From Lactuca virosa (taxonomy: Eukaryota > Streptophyta > Magnoliopsida > Asterales > Asteraceae): 64,000 nucleotides of DNA. Position 1 is the first letter of the stretch, and each line of letters opens with the position of its first letter. Both the position numbers and the translations under genes were made by a program. The DNA is taken from the NCBI GenBank assembly GCA_928212115.1, contig CAKMRJ010005745.1:75874425-75938424 (forward strand). Direction: 5' to 3'. A model generated the notes under the pieces. That model saw only the letters and a list, made by a program, of their open reading frames with translations, was not told where the DNA came from and made no database searches. Shown here in pieces: positions 33,626 through 43,767 of the stretch.

Positions 33626-34307
33626 TACATCATATATCGGCAGAAAAAAAAAACAAAAAACAACATGTTTCAACATTTTTGTTCATCTTTCCGAATCAAC
33701 ACGTATTTTCTTCACCTATGCACGAAAATCAGAAGAGAAAAGAAAACAAGATGAAAAACATGAAACAAATTCTGATTTTGATACAAAAAGATGAACAAAA
33801 ATCAGATTTCTAACATACAACTGAAAGAGATGAAGCATAAAAAGCAGAAGAAAAAAAACATAACACAAATGAAACATACAATCGAAATACAATCAAAAGA
33901 AATCATAATTTCTGATTTTAATCCCCAGAAGAAATCGACAAGAAATCGGCAGAAAAAAAAGGAAGAAATTACCTGTGGGAGGAGCTACAGGGCGGAGCCG
34001 GTAGCGATGGAGGCTGCTGGCGGGGGGAGGCTGGCCGGAGAAGACGAGTGATGAAAATCGACGAAGGGAAGACGATGATGACGGATGGAGGCGACGCAGG
34101 GAAAGGGAATACGCTTCTTTTTTTTGCTAGGGCATAATTGTCCAACGCCTTTTCTTTTCCATACAGACTTGGGTTTATTGCTTTGTGGGAAAGACCCATC
34201 TTAGCGAGAAAGATGATTTTTTTGGTCCAAATCAAACGGTCTTTCCGGCCCATTCAGCTGGAAAGATCTTTATGGGTCAGGAAAGACGTTTATCAAACGG
34301 GACCTTA

Positions 34308-35622
34308 AGCTCTCTGTCACCGCGAGGGTGACGCGTCTCAACAAATAGGTCCGTGTTCTGTGGGTCCAGAGTTGCCGATAAAGATTCTTTTTAAACATTC
34401 AGAAGCAAATCATCCTAAAGCTGTTATTACCGCCCAAAAAACGTTTCAATATAATTTCTTTTTATTATCTAAGGCTAGGGTCTCGAATTACGGTGTTTGG
34501 GTCCCCTAGTTATGACAGCTGATTCTACACTTCCGGTAACTATCCGGTCGCCTCGGGTATTTTGTTTTTTTTCATTTGATTTCTCGTTTTCCCAATTCAT
34601 GGAGCTGTTGTATGTAAAGAGTGTCATCATCTCGTACATATATATATTTTTTTGAAAATGCATGCATGAATATGAAATGCAAAAAATGGTAAAATGCAAA
34701 AACTTGAAATAAAAACCTTTTTTTTTTGAAAATGCATGAATGAACCTAGTTTACAACTCTACCCCTCCCCAAGGTTAAAGATAAGCATCGTCCCCGATGC
34801 TCGGAAAGGGCGGAACAACCTATCTAATCACCGGAAGGTGGTGGGGGATGGTAGTCGGGTTGGGTAAGAGTCTAAAACAGTCACAAGTGCATACATATTG
34901 AATTTTAAAGCAAAATATGAACGATTAAAGATATGGAAAGAATTTACCGAATCGTTCTTGGAGCCTTGCAGTTGGTGGTGAGAACCTCCTCTTCAACCTC
35001 CCCAAGCTTGCCTACATAAAGTATCAAGCCCAAAAGCACAAAACATATTGTGAAAGTTTCGGACCTAGGGGTTCTTGGAAGAGAGAAATTGTTTTGGGGG
35101 TGAGTTATGGGTGAATGGGGGTGATAAAAACCGACTTTTAGACTTAAAACACATTTGTTCAGCAGCCAACACGGCCCGTATTCTTTTAGTGTAAAATCAC
35201 ACGGCCCGTGTTGGGGGTTTAAAATTCTGCAAATGGCTGAACACGGCCCGTGTTGGGCATAAGGTAAAAAAAAGACACGGGTCGTGTACCCCTCTGACTG
35301 CGAAAATGTTTGCTTCGCTTGAACACGACCCGTGTTCAATATAAGGCAAAAATGAACACGGGCCGTGTACGACTTTGTTTTCCACTTCCCACTTTTTGAA
35401 CCCAAAAAATCCCCTCTCATTCAAACGAAATAGTTTTGCATCCCGAGGTCCGTTTGGTGATTTAAAACCATGCTTAAATACATTTGGAACATTAAAAACC
35501 AAAAACTCAAAGAAATGGAAATGTTTTTAAAGAAAAAGACAAAAATACCCCCGGGTTGCCTCCCGATTAGTCGCCCTTGTTTTAAGTTGTTGGCTCGACG
35601 TTGCCCCCGAATATGCTTCGTT
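34308..35622 (-). mobile_element. Athila-like: internal 3' region after gag-protease
   Basis: Non-coding DNA between the gag-protease stop and the Harbinger insertion. It includes the GGGAGGCAACCCG phrase (about 35,547-35,560 on the minus strand) that usually follows the last Athila frame, and a set of palindromic motifs at 35,168-35,369. The overlapping frames of 101 and 158 codons (34,944-35,502) consist of HGPC/TGRV repeats read from those motifs and are not genes. Confidence 0.7.
35168..35369. repeat. Inverted-repeat motif set, AACACGGCCCGTGTT family (internal)
   Basis: Six copies lie at about 35,168-35,180, 35,199-35,213, 35,240-35,254, 35,274-35,288, 35,322-35,336 and 35,355-35,369. 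Spacing is irregular (19-48 bp), so this is dispersed rather than tandem. Confidence 0.9.
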
Positions 35623-38585
35623 CTAAGTATGTGGGCCTCTCCAACACATCAATCTTCTTGCCACCTCCTTCAACGGAACCTTCAACCTTCCTTTGGCTTT
35701 CTTTTTGCGCATAAACCAAAAAGGACTTAACCCTTTAATATCAGAGATTGTCCACTCAATCCGTTTTTGGTATTTGTTCAGCATGGTTATCAACTCACTC
35801 TCTTCCTTCTTCGATAGTTTATTTGAGTTGATGACCGGTTGAGTGCTCTCCTTCTTGACATGTATTAGCTTTAAAGGATCCGGTGGAGTTTTTGCTCCCG
35901 GATCTAGTGCTTGTTCCACCGGTGGAAGGAATTTGGCTTTGGTGGTAGGTGGCTTGGGTTTCATATCATCAGTCCTCATATGCTTCTTGTCATCAATAAA
36001 CTCCAAAATCTCTAGCACCTCATTATTCATATCGAACTCCTTTGCAATCTCCTTGGCTTTGTCCCTGTCTAGTTTTTGTGACAAAATTAACTCTAGAAAT
36101 TCATTGTTAGACAACTTTAAGCCCTTTTTAGTTGAGGGCTGGATCAAATTGACAAAATTAACAGATTGAACATCAGAAGGAACCTTCTTTGCTTCATGAA
36201 CATTGAAGTTGATAACTTCACCATCAAATTCCATACTCAAAGTTCCATTGTAGACATCAATTTTTGTTTTAGAAGTTTTAAGAAAAGGTCTACCCAAAAG
36301 TATGGAACTTGAACTTGGAGAGTCATCATCTCCCATATCTAAGACATAAAAATCAGCTGGGAAGACAAATTCATCGACTTGCACTAACACGTCCTCTAAT
36401 ACTCCCTTTGGGTGTACCAAAGACCGGTCAGCAAGTTGGATGATCACACCGGTTTTGCTCAATGTTCCTACACCAATTGATTTGAAAAGAGAATATGGTA
36501 GGACATTTATGGATGCACCTAGGTTAAGCATAGCTTGGGGTACATAAAGATTCCCCAACTTGCAAGGCACGGTAAAGACACCGGGATCCTTGCACTTCGG
36601 GGGCATCCTCTTTTGCAAAACCGTGGATACATGCTCCCCAACTGTTACGACTTGATTTCCTTTTAATTTCTTTTCAGATACACAAAGATCCTTAAGGAAC
36701 CTTGCATATCTAGGTACCTGCTTGATGGCCTCGAGGAGTGGAATGTTGATTTGAACTCTCTTGAACATTTGCATGATCTCACTCTCCTCCCGTTCTTTCT
36801 TCGTGCTCTTTAATCTTTCGGGAAATGGAGCAGGTGTGGCTTTAGACTCAGTGATGAAGGGCTTCTTTTCGATTGTTTTCTCTTCCTCCTTCATTTCTTT
36901 GGTTGCCTCTTCGACCATTATTTCTTCTTCCTTTTGATCAACCGACACTTTTGGATCATCATAGCTCTTTCCACCTCTCAAAGTGATGGCACACACATTG
37001 TGCCTTGGATTCTTTTCAGTTTGGGCGGGCAACTTTCCTTGAGATTCTAGTTTGCTTACGGAAGTAGCAAGCTGTGAAACTTGTTGCTCTAAGTTCTTTA
37101 TTCTTGCTTTTGTCTCTTGTTGGAAAGTTTGGGTGCTAGTGGCCAAACTCTTCACTATGTCCTCTAAGGACATGCTTGATGAACCCGCTTGTTGGGGAGG
37201 GTGTTGTGGCTGCCTTGGCTGAAAGTTCTGTGGTGGAAAAGGTGGTCTCTGTTGGTATTGATTTGGTTGACTTGGTTGATAACTTCCCTGTTGATTTCCT
37301 CCCCAACCTTGATTGTTGTTCCATCTTTGGTCATTCTGTGGCTGCTCAAATCCTCTTTGATTTGATCCGGAATAGACTCCCATGACTTTTGCTTCTTCAT
37401 ATTCCTCATCTTGAAGTTGAGGGCACATATCGGTTGGGTGCCCCACTTGAGTGCAAATACCGCATGGGCGGGGTGTGGGATGCACACCTTTGTCTTTGGC
37501 CAACATCATTACTACTTTTGTGAGCTCGGACAATTGAGCTTCAATCTGAGGAGTTTGAACTTCCTTTACACCTCGGGGTGCATCCGTGTACCATTCTTCA
37601 TCATGGCTTGAATGTTTGGAATCTTCAGCCATGTTCTTGATTAGATTGCGGATTTCGGTTGGAGTCTTATCGGGTAAAGATCCGCCACTAGAAGCAGTGA
37701 GTAGTCTTCTTTCCATTGGGGTCATGCCTTCAATGAAGTACTGTAGGAGCTGATACTCAGTAATCCCGTGCTTTGGACAACGGGCACATAGTTTCTTAAA
37801 TCTTTCCCAATATGTGTGGAAAGCTTCTCTTTTGTGTTGCTTGATTCCGATAATTTCCCTCCGTAGGGCTGAAGCTTTCATCTCGGGAAAGTACTTATCC
37901 AAGAACAACCGTGCAAGGTCTACCCAAGTAGTCACCGTCCCCGGTGGGAGGTCATAGAGCCAGTCTTTGGCTGCGTCTTGCACTGCGAAGGGGAATGCCC
38001 TAAGCTTGATCTGATCCTCCGTGACATTGTGTGGTTTCATACCCACACATACTACATGGAACTCTGTGAGAAACTTGTGAGGATCTTCATTTTCCAGGCC
38101 CCTAAATGTTGGGAGTAAGTGAATGAGCCCGGATTTTAGTTCCAAGTTGGTGGCGGCTGGGTATGTGATGCAAAAAGGTTGTTGAGTAACCTCTTGTCTT
38201 GACCATTGACGGAGAGTTTGTTCGGGTGGGGGGTTTGGAGGTGGATTTCCTCCATGGTTATCTCCCATGGTGTGAGTAGTGGTTGAAGTTTCTGTGGGTA
38301 TAGTGTTTGGGGTATTATAGGTAGGTGAAGATGGTGGAGTGGTATTGTTGGGTGAGGATGGTTGTGATGAGAGTGAGAGACTTTCTGTTTCTGATGCGGA
38401 TACACTTGAGAGGGGTATGTCCTCCCAAATGTTGATGATCGGGGGAGTAGATGACGAAGAAGTCCCGGAACCCGGTTGCTTCTTACGAAGCTTGGCTTGC
38501 TTCCTTAGCTTCTTTGCAGTCTTCTCTATCTCCGAGTCAATTGGCAATGGCGTACCTGTACGAAAAGATCTTGGCATAAAACAAT
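35623..38585 (-). CDS. Athila-like gag-protease polyprotein, intact frame, protease Asp lost
   Basis: The frame is open from 38,679, but its first 20 residues lie in the LTR and the next come from the PBS. The likely start is Met 32 (MPRSFRTGTPLP) at about 38,586. Gag proper lies at about residues 200-340 (FAVQDAAKDWLYDLPPG, REAFHTYWERFKKLCARCP). A CCHC knuckle CGICTQVGHPTDMC lies near residue 405, a glutamine/proline-rich linker at 440-520, a coiled-coil-like stretch at 530-570, and CAITLRGGK near 590. An aspartic-protease fold covers about 690-830, ending ILLGRPFLKTSKTKIDV. The active-site triplet reads N-L-G (Asn 719, codon 36,523-36,525) where the family has D-L-G, so the protease should be inactive. 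After TISDIKGLSP, where RT normally begins, the frame jumps to a short basic tail and stops. No stop or frameshift is seen over about 990 codons. Confidence 0.9.
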
Positions 38586-38596
38586 TAGTAACATCG

Positions 38597-38617
38597 TGTC
38601 CCCGGCAACGGCGCCAA
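38597..38617 (-). other. Primer-binding site of the Athila-like element (Asp-tRNA type)
   Basis: On the minus strand the sequence beside the LTR reads TGGCGCCGTTGCCGGGGAC, matching the Asp-tRNA-type PBS used by Athila-lineage elements. It differs from the initiator-Met PBS of every other LTR element here. Confidence 0.9.
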
Positions 38618-38619
38618 TT

Positions 38620-40100
38620 TGTTAGGGGTGTCAAACCCAACAAATAATAGGGGTACGATATACTCCAAAACAATCCCACTATATTGCACTAAAAGGTAGT
38701 ACAAGGCAAGCAGGGTCGATCCACAGAGACACGGGATAATTAGTCTATACCTCTTTGTGCAAGGTACTATGGTCACCAACAGTAAAGAGAGGGGTTTGAG
38801 TGTAATGATGTGGCAAATCAATTTAAAACACGAGTAAACAACTAAACCAATGAATTAAGTTCAGATTTTGTAAGGACTCCAACTCCATGTATGACAATCT
38901 AGCAATGTGAATCAAAGATGACAAGACATTTGTTTCATTCTATCTAAGTTGGTACTTGAAAGTGTTAACAAGCTCTAACACTTTCCATTCACCACATTAA
39001 TCAATCAAAACAAGCTCTTTGATTAATCCTAACCTTACTAACCTAATCTAAACAAGCTCTTAGAAGTAGATTAAAAGATTGCATTAAGCTTATTGTGAAT
39101 GTTCCCAACAACACCCAATACTCCTCACAAGCTCGGGAGCGTAAGAATGTGTGAAAAGATTTACACTAAATTCATTCATAAGAAATCAATTTAATGCTTG
39201 TTACTTAGTTCAATTCACAAAACAATTACGGATTTTGCAAAATGAATAGCTTGAATGACCTAACCCTAATTCAAATGGCCAATAAGAATCATTATTAGAA
39301 TCAAACATTCGATTGAAGTAAAATCAATTTCACTAGATAGAAATTAAACACAAACATCAGGTCATATGATTTGATTCACAACCAAAAAGTCAAAACATGA
39401 AATTGGAGAAGTTAGGGTTCTAGCCACACATGGCTAGAACAAGATCACAAGTCTAAAGATGAAATTAAGTGTAATTACAACTTACAAAAACGAGAATTAA
39501 TGTTTCCAAATGATTAACGGACAAACCATTGCAAAAACCTTCGAAATCTCCTCTCAAATGGTGCTCTGATATGTTGTGTGTCTGTAAAAATGGCCCTCAA
39601 CCCTTAATATGAAAGATAGGAAAAACTGCCAAAAGTTGGTTTTTGGGTCGAACACGGCCCGTGTTAAAATAGGCTAAACTGACACGGGTTGTGTTTAGCA
39701 GCCAACACGCCCCGTTGTTTATTTGCACTAAACTGACACGCCCCGTGTCAGCATGGTCAACAGCTCCTATTTTGGTCAAACACGCCCCGTGCCCACTTTT
39801 CAGTGTAAATTCAACACGCCCCGTGTGCCTCTCTGACTCCAATTCCAAATTTGATTTTTTCAACTTTTTCGTTCTTCGCCCGATCATCCCGAAATCTTCA
39901 CCAATGCTTCCCGACACTTCCCAAAGCGCGTTCCAACCTCCGGTTTACCTGAAAAAGACATGAAAGTGTGCAAATAAGGTTGTTCTAGACACTAACATGA
40001 ATATGATGAAATGCAAGAAAAAGGAAGAACAATTGTGCTAAATAGATGCATGAAATGGGACTAAAAGGTGTGCAAAAAGGTGCACAAATAGCACCTAACA
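38620..40100 (-). mobile_element. Athila-like: 5' LTR
   Basis: This 1,481-bp LTR is 30 bp longer than its partner. The extra segment lies at about 39,715-39,744, between two ACACGCCCCGT copies. Otherwise the two are about 99% alike by eye. Confidence 0.93.
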
Positions 40101-40105
40101 CCCCG
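40101..40105. repeat. Athila target-site duplication, right copy
   Basis: CCCCG, partner of 28,210-28,214. Confidence 0.95.
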
Positions 40106-41029
40106 ACCCTACTAGCCACTCGATCTAGAATCAAAACCCTTGGGTTTCTTCGTTGAAACCCTAGTTGTCTGCACCTGCTCTGCCTTCCTCTTCCCGATGT
40201 GCTCCAAATCAATTTCCCATTCCCGAGCCTTAGATCATGTCATCCAATGTCGGACAGGATGAAAAGATAACAAACTCCCTGAAATTTGATCTTAGCATGT
40301 CATGGTACTGAGTCTTCCTTATCTCATCGTCTCTAGCATACCGGGGTACCAATAAAGCACACTCTCAGAACTTGGCGGTGATCTCTGCCATGGTCTCAGT
40401 TGTCTGCCGCATATCCAGGAACTCCCTCGCTAGCTGTTGCACCTCAACAGACGGTGAAAACTCTGTTCGGAACGGGGTCACAAAATCTGACCACGTCATG
40501 GCCTCAATGGTTGGGGTTCCCAGAGCATAACCGACCTCCTCCCATTGATCCTGGGCTCGCTCCCTCAGAAATCCTGCAGTGAACCTCACCTTCAACCCCT
40601 CGGGGAAGAAGCTAGTCATCTGAGCACACGCCCATGTCTGCTATCCATCGTCTAGCGACAATGGGGTTCTTCTCCCCAACGAACTACGATGCCATACATC
40701 CCCTGAAAATCCTTGAAGGATAGAGTGTGGGCTCTGTACTGACCAGTAGTTAGATCGGCCCTAAAGATCCAGAGACGATCCTCCATAAACTCGATGACAC
40801 CCTCCTTGATCAACCCGAACATCACCGGGATCGCATTACAGATTCCTCTCGTAACCTCATACACAATGAAATCATGCAATCCCTCGTCAAGTGGTTCGGT
40901 GCCCGAGCCCGAACCAGATCTTGAACCTCCTACTTCGCCACATATCATCACCATGCTGAAACATAATACATAAATAATCAGTATGTGCACGAAGAGGTTC
41001 ACACTCCTGAAGTTTCTCGAATTCATCAA
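40106..41029 (-). pseudogene. gypsy-2 gag, broken
   Basis: This continues, across the Athila insertion, the zinc-knuckle remnant at 28,110-28,214. The frame from 41,029 to 40,652 reaches a true Met at about 40,954 (MVMICGEVGGSRSGSGSGTEP), the counterpart of gypsy-1's MVMLRDRPVG start. It then has the AHTLSFKDFQGMYG stretch (FREFRACGAPD in gypsy-1). After a frame break, 40,619-40,365 gives LRERAQDQWEEVGYALG and then AREFLDMRQTTETMAEIT, the core gag helices. The C-terminal part to 40,106 is degraded. Gag would package RNA; this copy cannot. Confidence 0.78.
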
Positions 41030-42088
41030 GGCCTTCCTTTTCTTGGGTATAGATCATGTGCTTTCAGTAGTACGGGACCAATACTACCTTCCACACCTAT
41101 CTATACATTCCTCAAGGACTGTCTCAAATCTTCCAAGTCAATTCCCTACTATCAGTTACTTCACTCGTACTATAGATCACCTTACACACTATGACATTTC
41201 CTAGGCTTTCCTAGGGTTTTTCCCACACCGCTCTATGCTATCAGCTGCAGAAGAGACTCCCCTCCAATGCCTTCTAACTATCTCACGAATACAATTACAT
41301 ATTACCAGCACCAGATACTTTTCGACTGCTAGGTCCCACTCTACAACGGTTGGAATCAAACAAGAGCTGCACAATAGAGTTGAACCTAACCTTCGAGAAT
41401 TATCTAATCCCCACCACCTGTAATTTAAAGTATTCGCTTAATAATTAGCCGACACTAGTGGAGTCCCTATAAGCGCTAGTGGAGTCCCTCCAATGCCTTC
41501 TAACTATCTCACAAATACAATTACATGTTACCAACACCAGATAATTTTCGACTGCTAGGTCTCACTCTACAACGGTTGGACTCTGACAAGAGCTGCACAA
41601 TAGATTTGAACCTAACCTTCTAGAATTATCTAATCCCCACAACATGTAATTTAAAGTATTCGCTTAATAATGAGCTGACACTAGTGGAGTCCCTATAAGC
41701 ACAAAACAAGCAGCATTCGAGCATTGAGTTCTAAACCAGAGCACTACCTAACCAGGCCACTCTATCTAATTATCTGAACTCCATACTAGAATGCAGTTCT
41801 AAGGGTTCATACAACTGGAATATAAAGGAATCTCTCCTAGCATCCTACTATGCAATTCTGAGCAGATCCTTAGCCCTAGTGTAGCATACTATACACATAT
41901 GCATATACTGAAACAGTAACATGTATGGGTAGTTTGGGAATACTTACTTGATTGGCTGATTTCACGCATCGTACCCTTTTTCTTTATAAAAACTTATTTA
42001 GAAAGCTCTTTTTCTTTCAAAAAGATTATCAATTCCTCAGTTTGAGTTCAGACACAGCCGAAAGTGTGCCCGATTCCATCAAACGAAG
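41030..42088 (-). mobile_element. gypsy-2: leader
   Basis: A non-coding leader like those of gypsy-0 and gypsy-1, with one segment tandemly duplicated (next entry). No frame is supported; the plus-strand frames of 60-73 codons are chance. Confidence 0.75.
41265..41716. repeat. 226-bp tandem duplication in the gypsy-2 leader
   Basis: The segment starting CAATGCCTTCTAACTATCTC at 41,265 recurs at 41,491 with about 8% differences. It covers the CAACGGTTGGA block and ends near GGAGTCCCTATAAGC. The other gypsy leaders have it once. Confidence 0.92.
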
Positions 42089-42100
42089 GCTCTGATACCA
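42089..42100 (-). other. Primer-binding site of gypsy-2 (tRNA-iMet type)
   Basis: GCTCTGATACCA on the plus strand, three bases from the LTR start at 42,104. Confidence 0.92.
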
Positions 42101-42392
42101 ACTTGTAACGTCCCAAAAATTTCTAAGTAAAAAATTTCATTTTTAAACCAACAGAAGCATCATTCATTCATTTCAAAAACTCCTCAAAACATGATAACGT
42201 ATAAATTAGTTATCAGAGTACAAATCAAGTCATAAAATGCGGAATACTGGTGGATGCGGTGCGATCATGTTAGGCCCTTCCCTTTCGAACGGGAAGTACA
42301 TGAAACCATAAACATAAAACTGCAAGCACAAAGCTTAATGAGTTTCTCCAAAATACCCCATACCATACATACATAACAGTCAAAACATAACT

Positions 42393-42530
42393 AGGTCAAT
42401 TTCACCCCTTTCGGTCTTTTTCAACTGGTACTGGGTCTATTTCACCCCATTCGGTCTCTTTCAACCGGTATTGGGTCTATGTCACCCCATTCGGTCTCTT
42501 TCATCCGATATCGGGTCTATTTCACCCCTA
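42393..42530. repeat. 40-bp tandem array in gypsy-2 LTR
   Basis: Units begin at GGTCAATTTCACCCC (42,394), then GGGTCTATTTCACCCC (42,433), with further copies at 42,473 and 42,513, a strict 40-bp spacing over 3.4 copies. It starts 289 bp from the LTR edge. Confidence 0.92.
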
Positions 42531-42799
42531 TAACTAAGCTATAATCACATCAACAAGAGTCACACAAAGAGAACAAGCACATACAAGCATAACAATAAGT
42601 GTCACAAAGACAACTATCATCCTACAAACATAATCTAGTGGGCCGACATTGGTACCTTCGACCCACGAGTATACTGAGGAACTTACCTATCGAACAATGA
42701 TCAACTACAACTGCTACTACTGCTTCGAACACATATTCTACCAACCACCTATACAACCATATAAAGTATACCCTTAGCTTATCCTCCAAGACTAGGGGT

Positions 42800-42848
42800 T
42801 TGACAAAAAGTCAACACAAGTCAAAAGTCAAAGTCAACCGTCAACGTT
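42800..42848 (-). promoter_or_regulatory. TTGAC cluster in gypsy-2 5' LTR
   Basis: One TTGAC and five GTCAA cores lie within about 50 bp, directly ahead of the first inverted repeat at 42,854. This is the same arrangement as in gypsy-1. Confidence 0.45.
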
Positions 42849-42853
42849 CACTC

Positions 42854-43711
42854 GCCACGTCGTGGCCCCTGGGAACTAGGTTTTAAACAACTTAATTGAT
42901 TAACCTATTTTCTTTAACCTCACGAGCTTCAAAGCTCAAATCTAACTCAACATGATCCAGAAGGATAAAGTTTCTAACTTTACCCATTAGGACCATCCAA
43001 AAAGGTCCAAAACTCAAACCCTAGGTTCTACAAGGAATGAACTTAACCATTAAGTACTTATTCCTTTATGTACGAAGTCCATCTTTTCCAGAAGTGTTTC
43101 TAACACTAAAACCAACATGAAAGTTGGTGCTTTATATACATGTATATCCAATGCATGTCTTGAACCCTTATTAGGTCAAAATGGGAGTTTATGACCTAAA
43201 TCTCATTCATGACTTTAAAATACAACCAAACTTCAGATTCAAGCCACAAACTACACCAAATGTCCCAGAGATTCATAAAGTTGCAAACTTTATGAGATCT
43301 CACCATTCTAACTAACTAGAAAAGGAAGATTATAGGAAAAAGCTCAAGATCTAGCATCCTAACATGATAAAAGTTGAGTTTAGGACACTTACAAAGGTCC
43401 ATAAGAGTGCCAAGGTAAAGAATGGAAACTTGTTTGCTGGATTCTAGCTCAATAATTCCTCATTCTTCCTTCAAAAGCTTCCAAGAGCACTAAAAACAAC
43501 TTCAACAATGGAGGGAAGAGATTAGGGTCTCTTCAAGGCTTGAGGAGGTTGAGGATGAGCTAACCCTAGCCTCCTCATTCCTTTAAATAGGGAGCAACCT
43601 GGAAAATTAGGGGTTTAGCCATCAGGCGGCTGCCATGTCGTGGCGTCTAATTGAAACTTGCGTTTTAATCTTGACTTGCCACGTCGTGGTGGTCCTTCAC
43701 CACATTGTGGC
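42854..43711. repeat. Dispersed inverted-repeat motif, GCCACGTCGTGGC family
   Basis: Copies lie at 42,854-42,866, 43,632-43,644, 43,678-43,690 and 43,699-43,711. The 3' LTR has more degenerate ones near 7,620, 7,641-7,653, 7,689 and 8,503-8,515. Confidence 0.82.
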
Positions 43712-43767
43712 AGCCCTAAACATAAACGAAAAATAATTCCAAAGTACCTCAAAATCCGAATGTTATA

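Larger units (their letters stand above)
30474..34304 (-). mobile_element. PIF/Harbinger DNA transposon, near-complete
   Basis: This 3,831-bp element lies inside the Athila 3' region. Ends GGGGCCGTTTGATA and (inverted) GGTCCCGTTTGATA agree at 12 of 14 bases, and the TTA target duplication (30,471-30,473 and 34,305-34,307) is the superfamily's TWA type. It carries the two genes typical of autonomous plant Harbingers, both on the minus strand: an upstream Myb/SANT-like ORF1 and a downstream DDE transposase. Each has a credible 89-bp GT-AG intron. One nonsense codon is seen in the transposase. The 3' untranslated part (30,474-30,815) and a repeat-rich promoter region (33,340-34,300) complete it. 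Confidence 0.93.
28215..40100 (-). mobile_element. Athila-like LTR retrotransposon, gag-protease only
   Basis: This complete insertion has two LTRs (28,215-29,665 and 38,620-40,100), a perfect CCCCG duplication, a PPT complement after the first LTR and an Asp-tRNA-type PBS beside the second. Removing the nested Harbinger element leaves about 8.05 kb. Its only gene is the gag-protease frame at 35,623-38,585 or so. RT, RNase H, integrase and any envelope-like gene are absent, and the frame ends by joining the pre-RT linker directly to a short tail. The PBS, the CAITLRGGK phrase and the GGGAGGCAACCCG downstream phrase point to the Athila lineage. It must depend on other elements for copying. Confidence 0.9.
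42104..43767 (-). mobile_element. gypsy-2: 5' LTR
   Basis: This 1,664-bp LTR starts TGTAACGTCCC and ends CCGAATGTTATA, a worn form of the TGTTACA end. It shares the conserved AAGCACAAAGCTTAATGAGTT block with its sisters and carries a 40-bp array, a TTGAC cluster and CCACGTCGTGG-type inverted repeats. The retained pieces of the 3' LTR (7,352-8,544) are clearly diverged from it, so this is the oldest of the gypsy layers. Confidence 0.85.

Noticed and set aside
33235..34051. Plus-strand frames of 84-102 codons upstream of Harbinger ORF1
   Set aside because: They lie over an AT-rich minisatellite and the promoter region, antisense to the real gene.
34944..35502. 158- and 101-codon minus-strand frames with repeated HGPC/TGRV phrases
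   Set aside because: The repeats are the Athila palindromic motifs read as protein; similar phrases appear in the LTR frame at 39,597-39,917.
36837..37611. Several antisense frames over the Athila gag
   Set aside because: Shadows of the 1,018-codon frame, with no independent features.
42393..42530. 40-bp repeat as a CRISPR or satellite locus
   Set aside because: Only 3.4 tandem units with no spacers, confined to an LTR and repeated with it.
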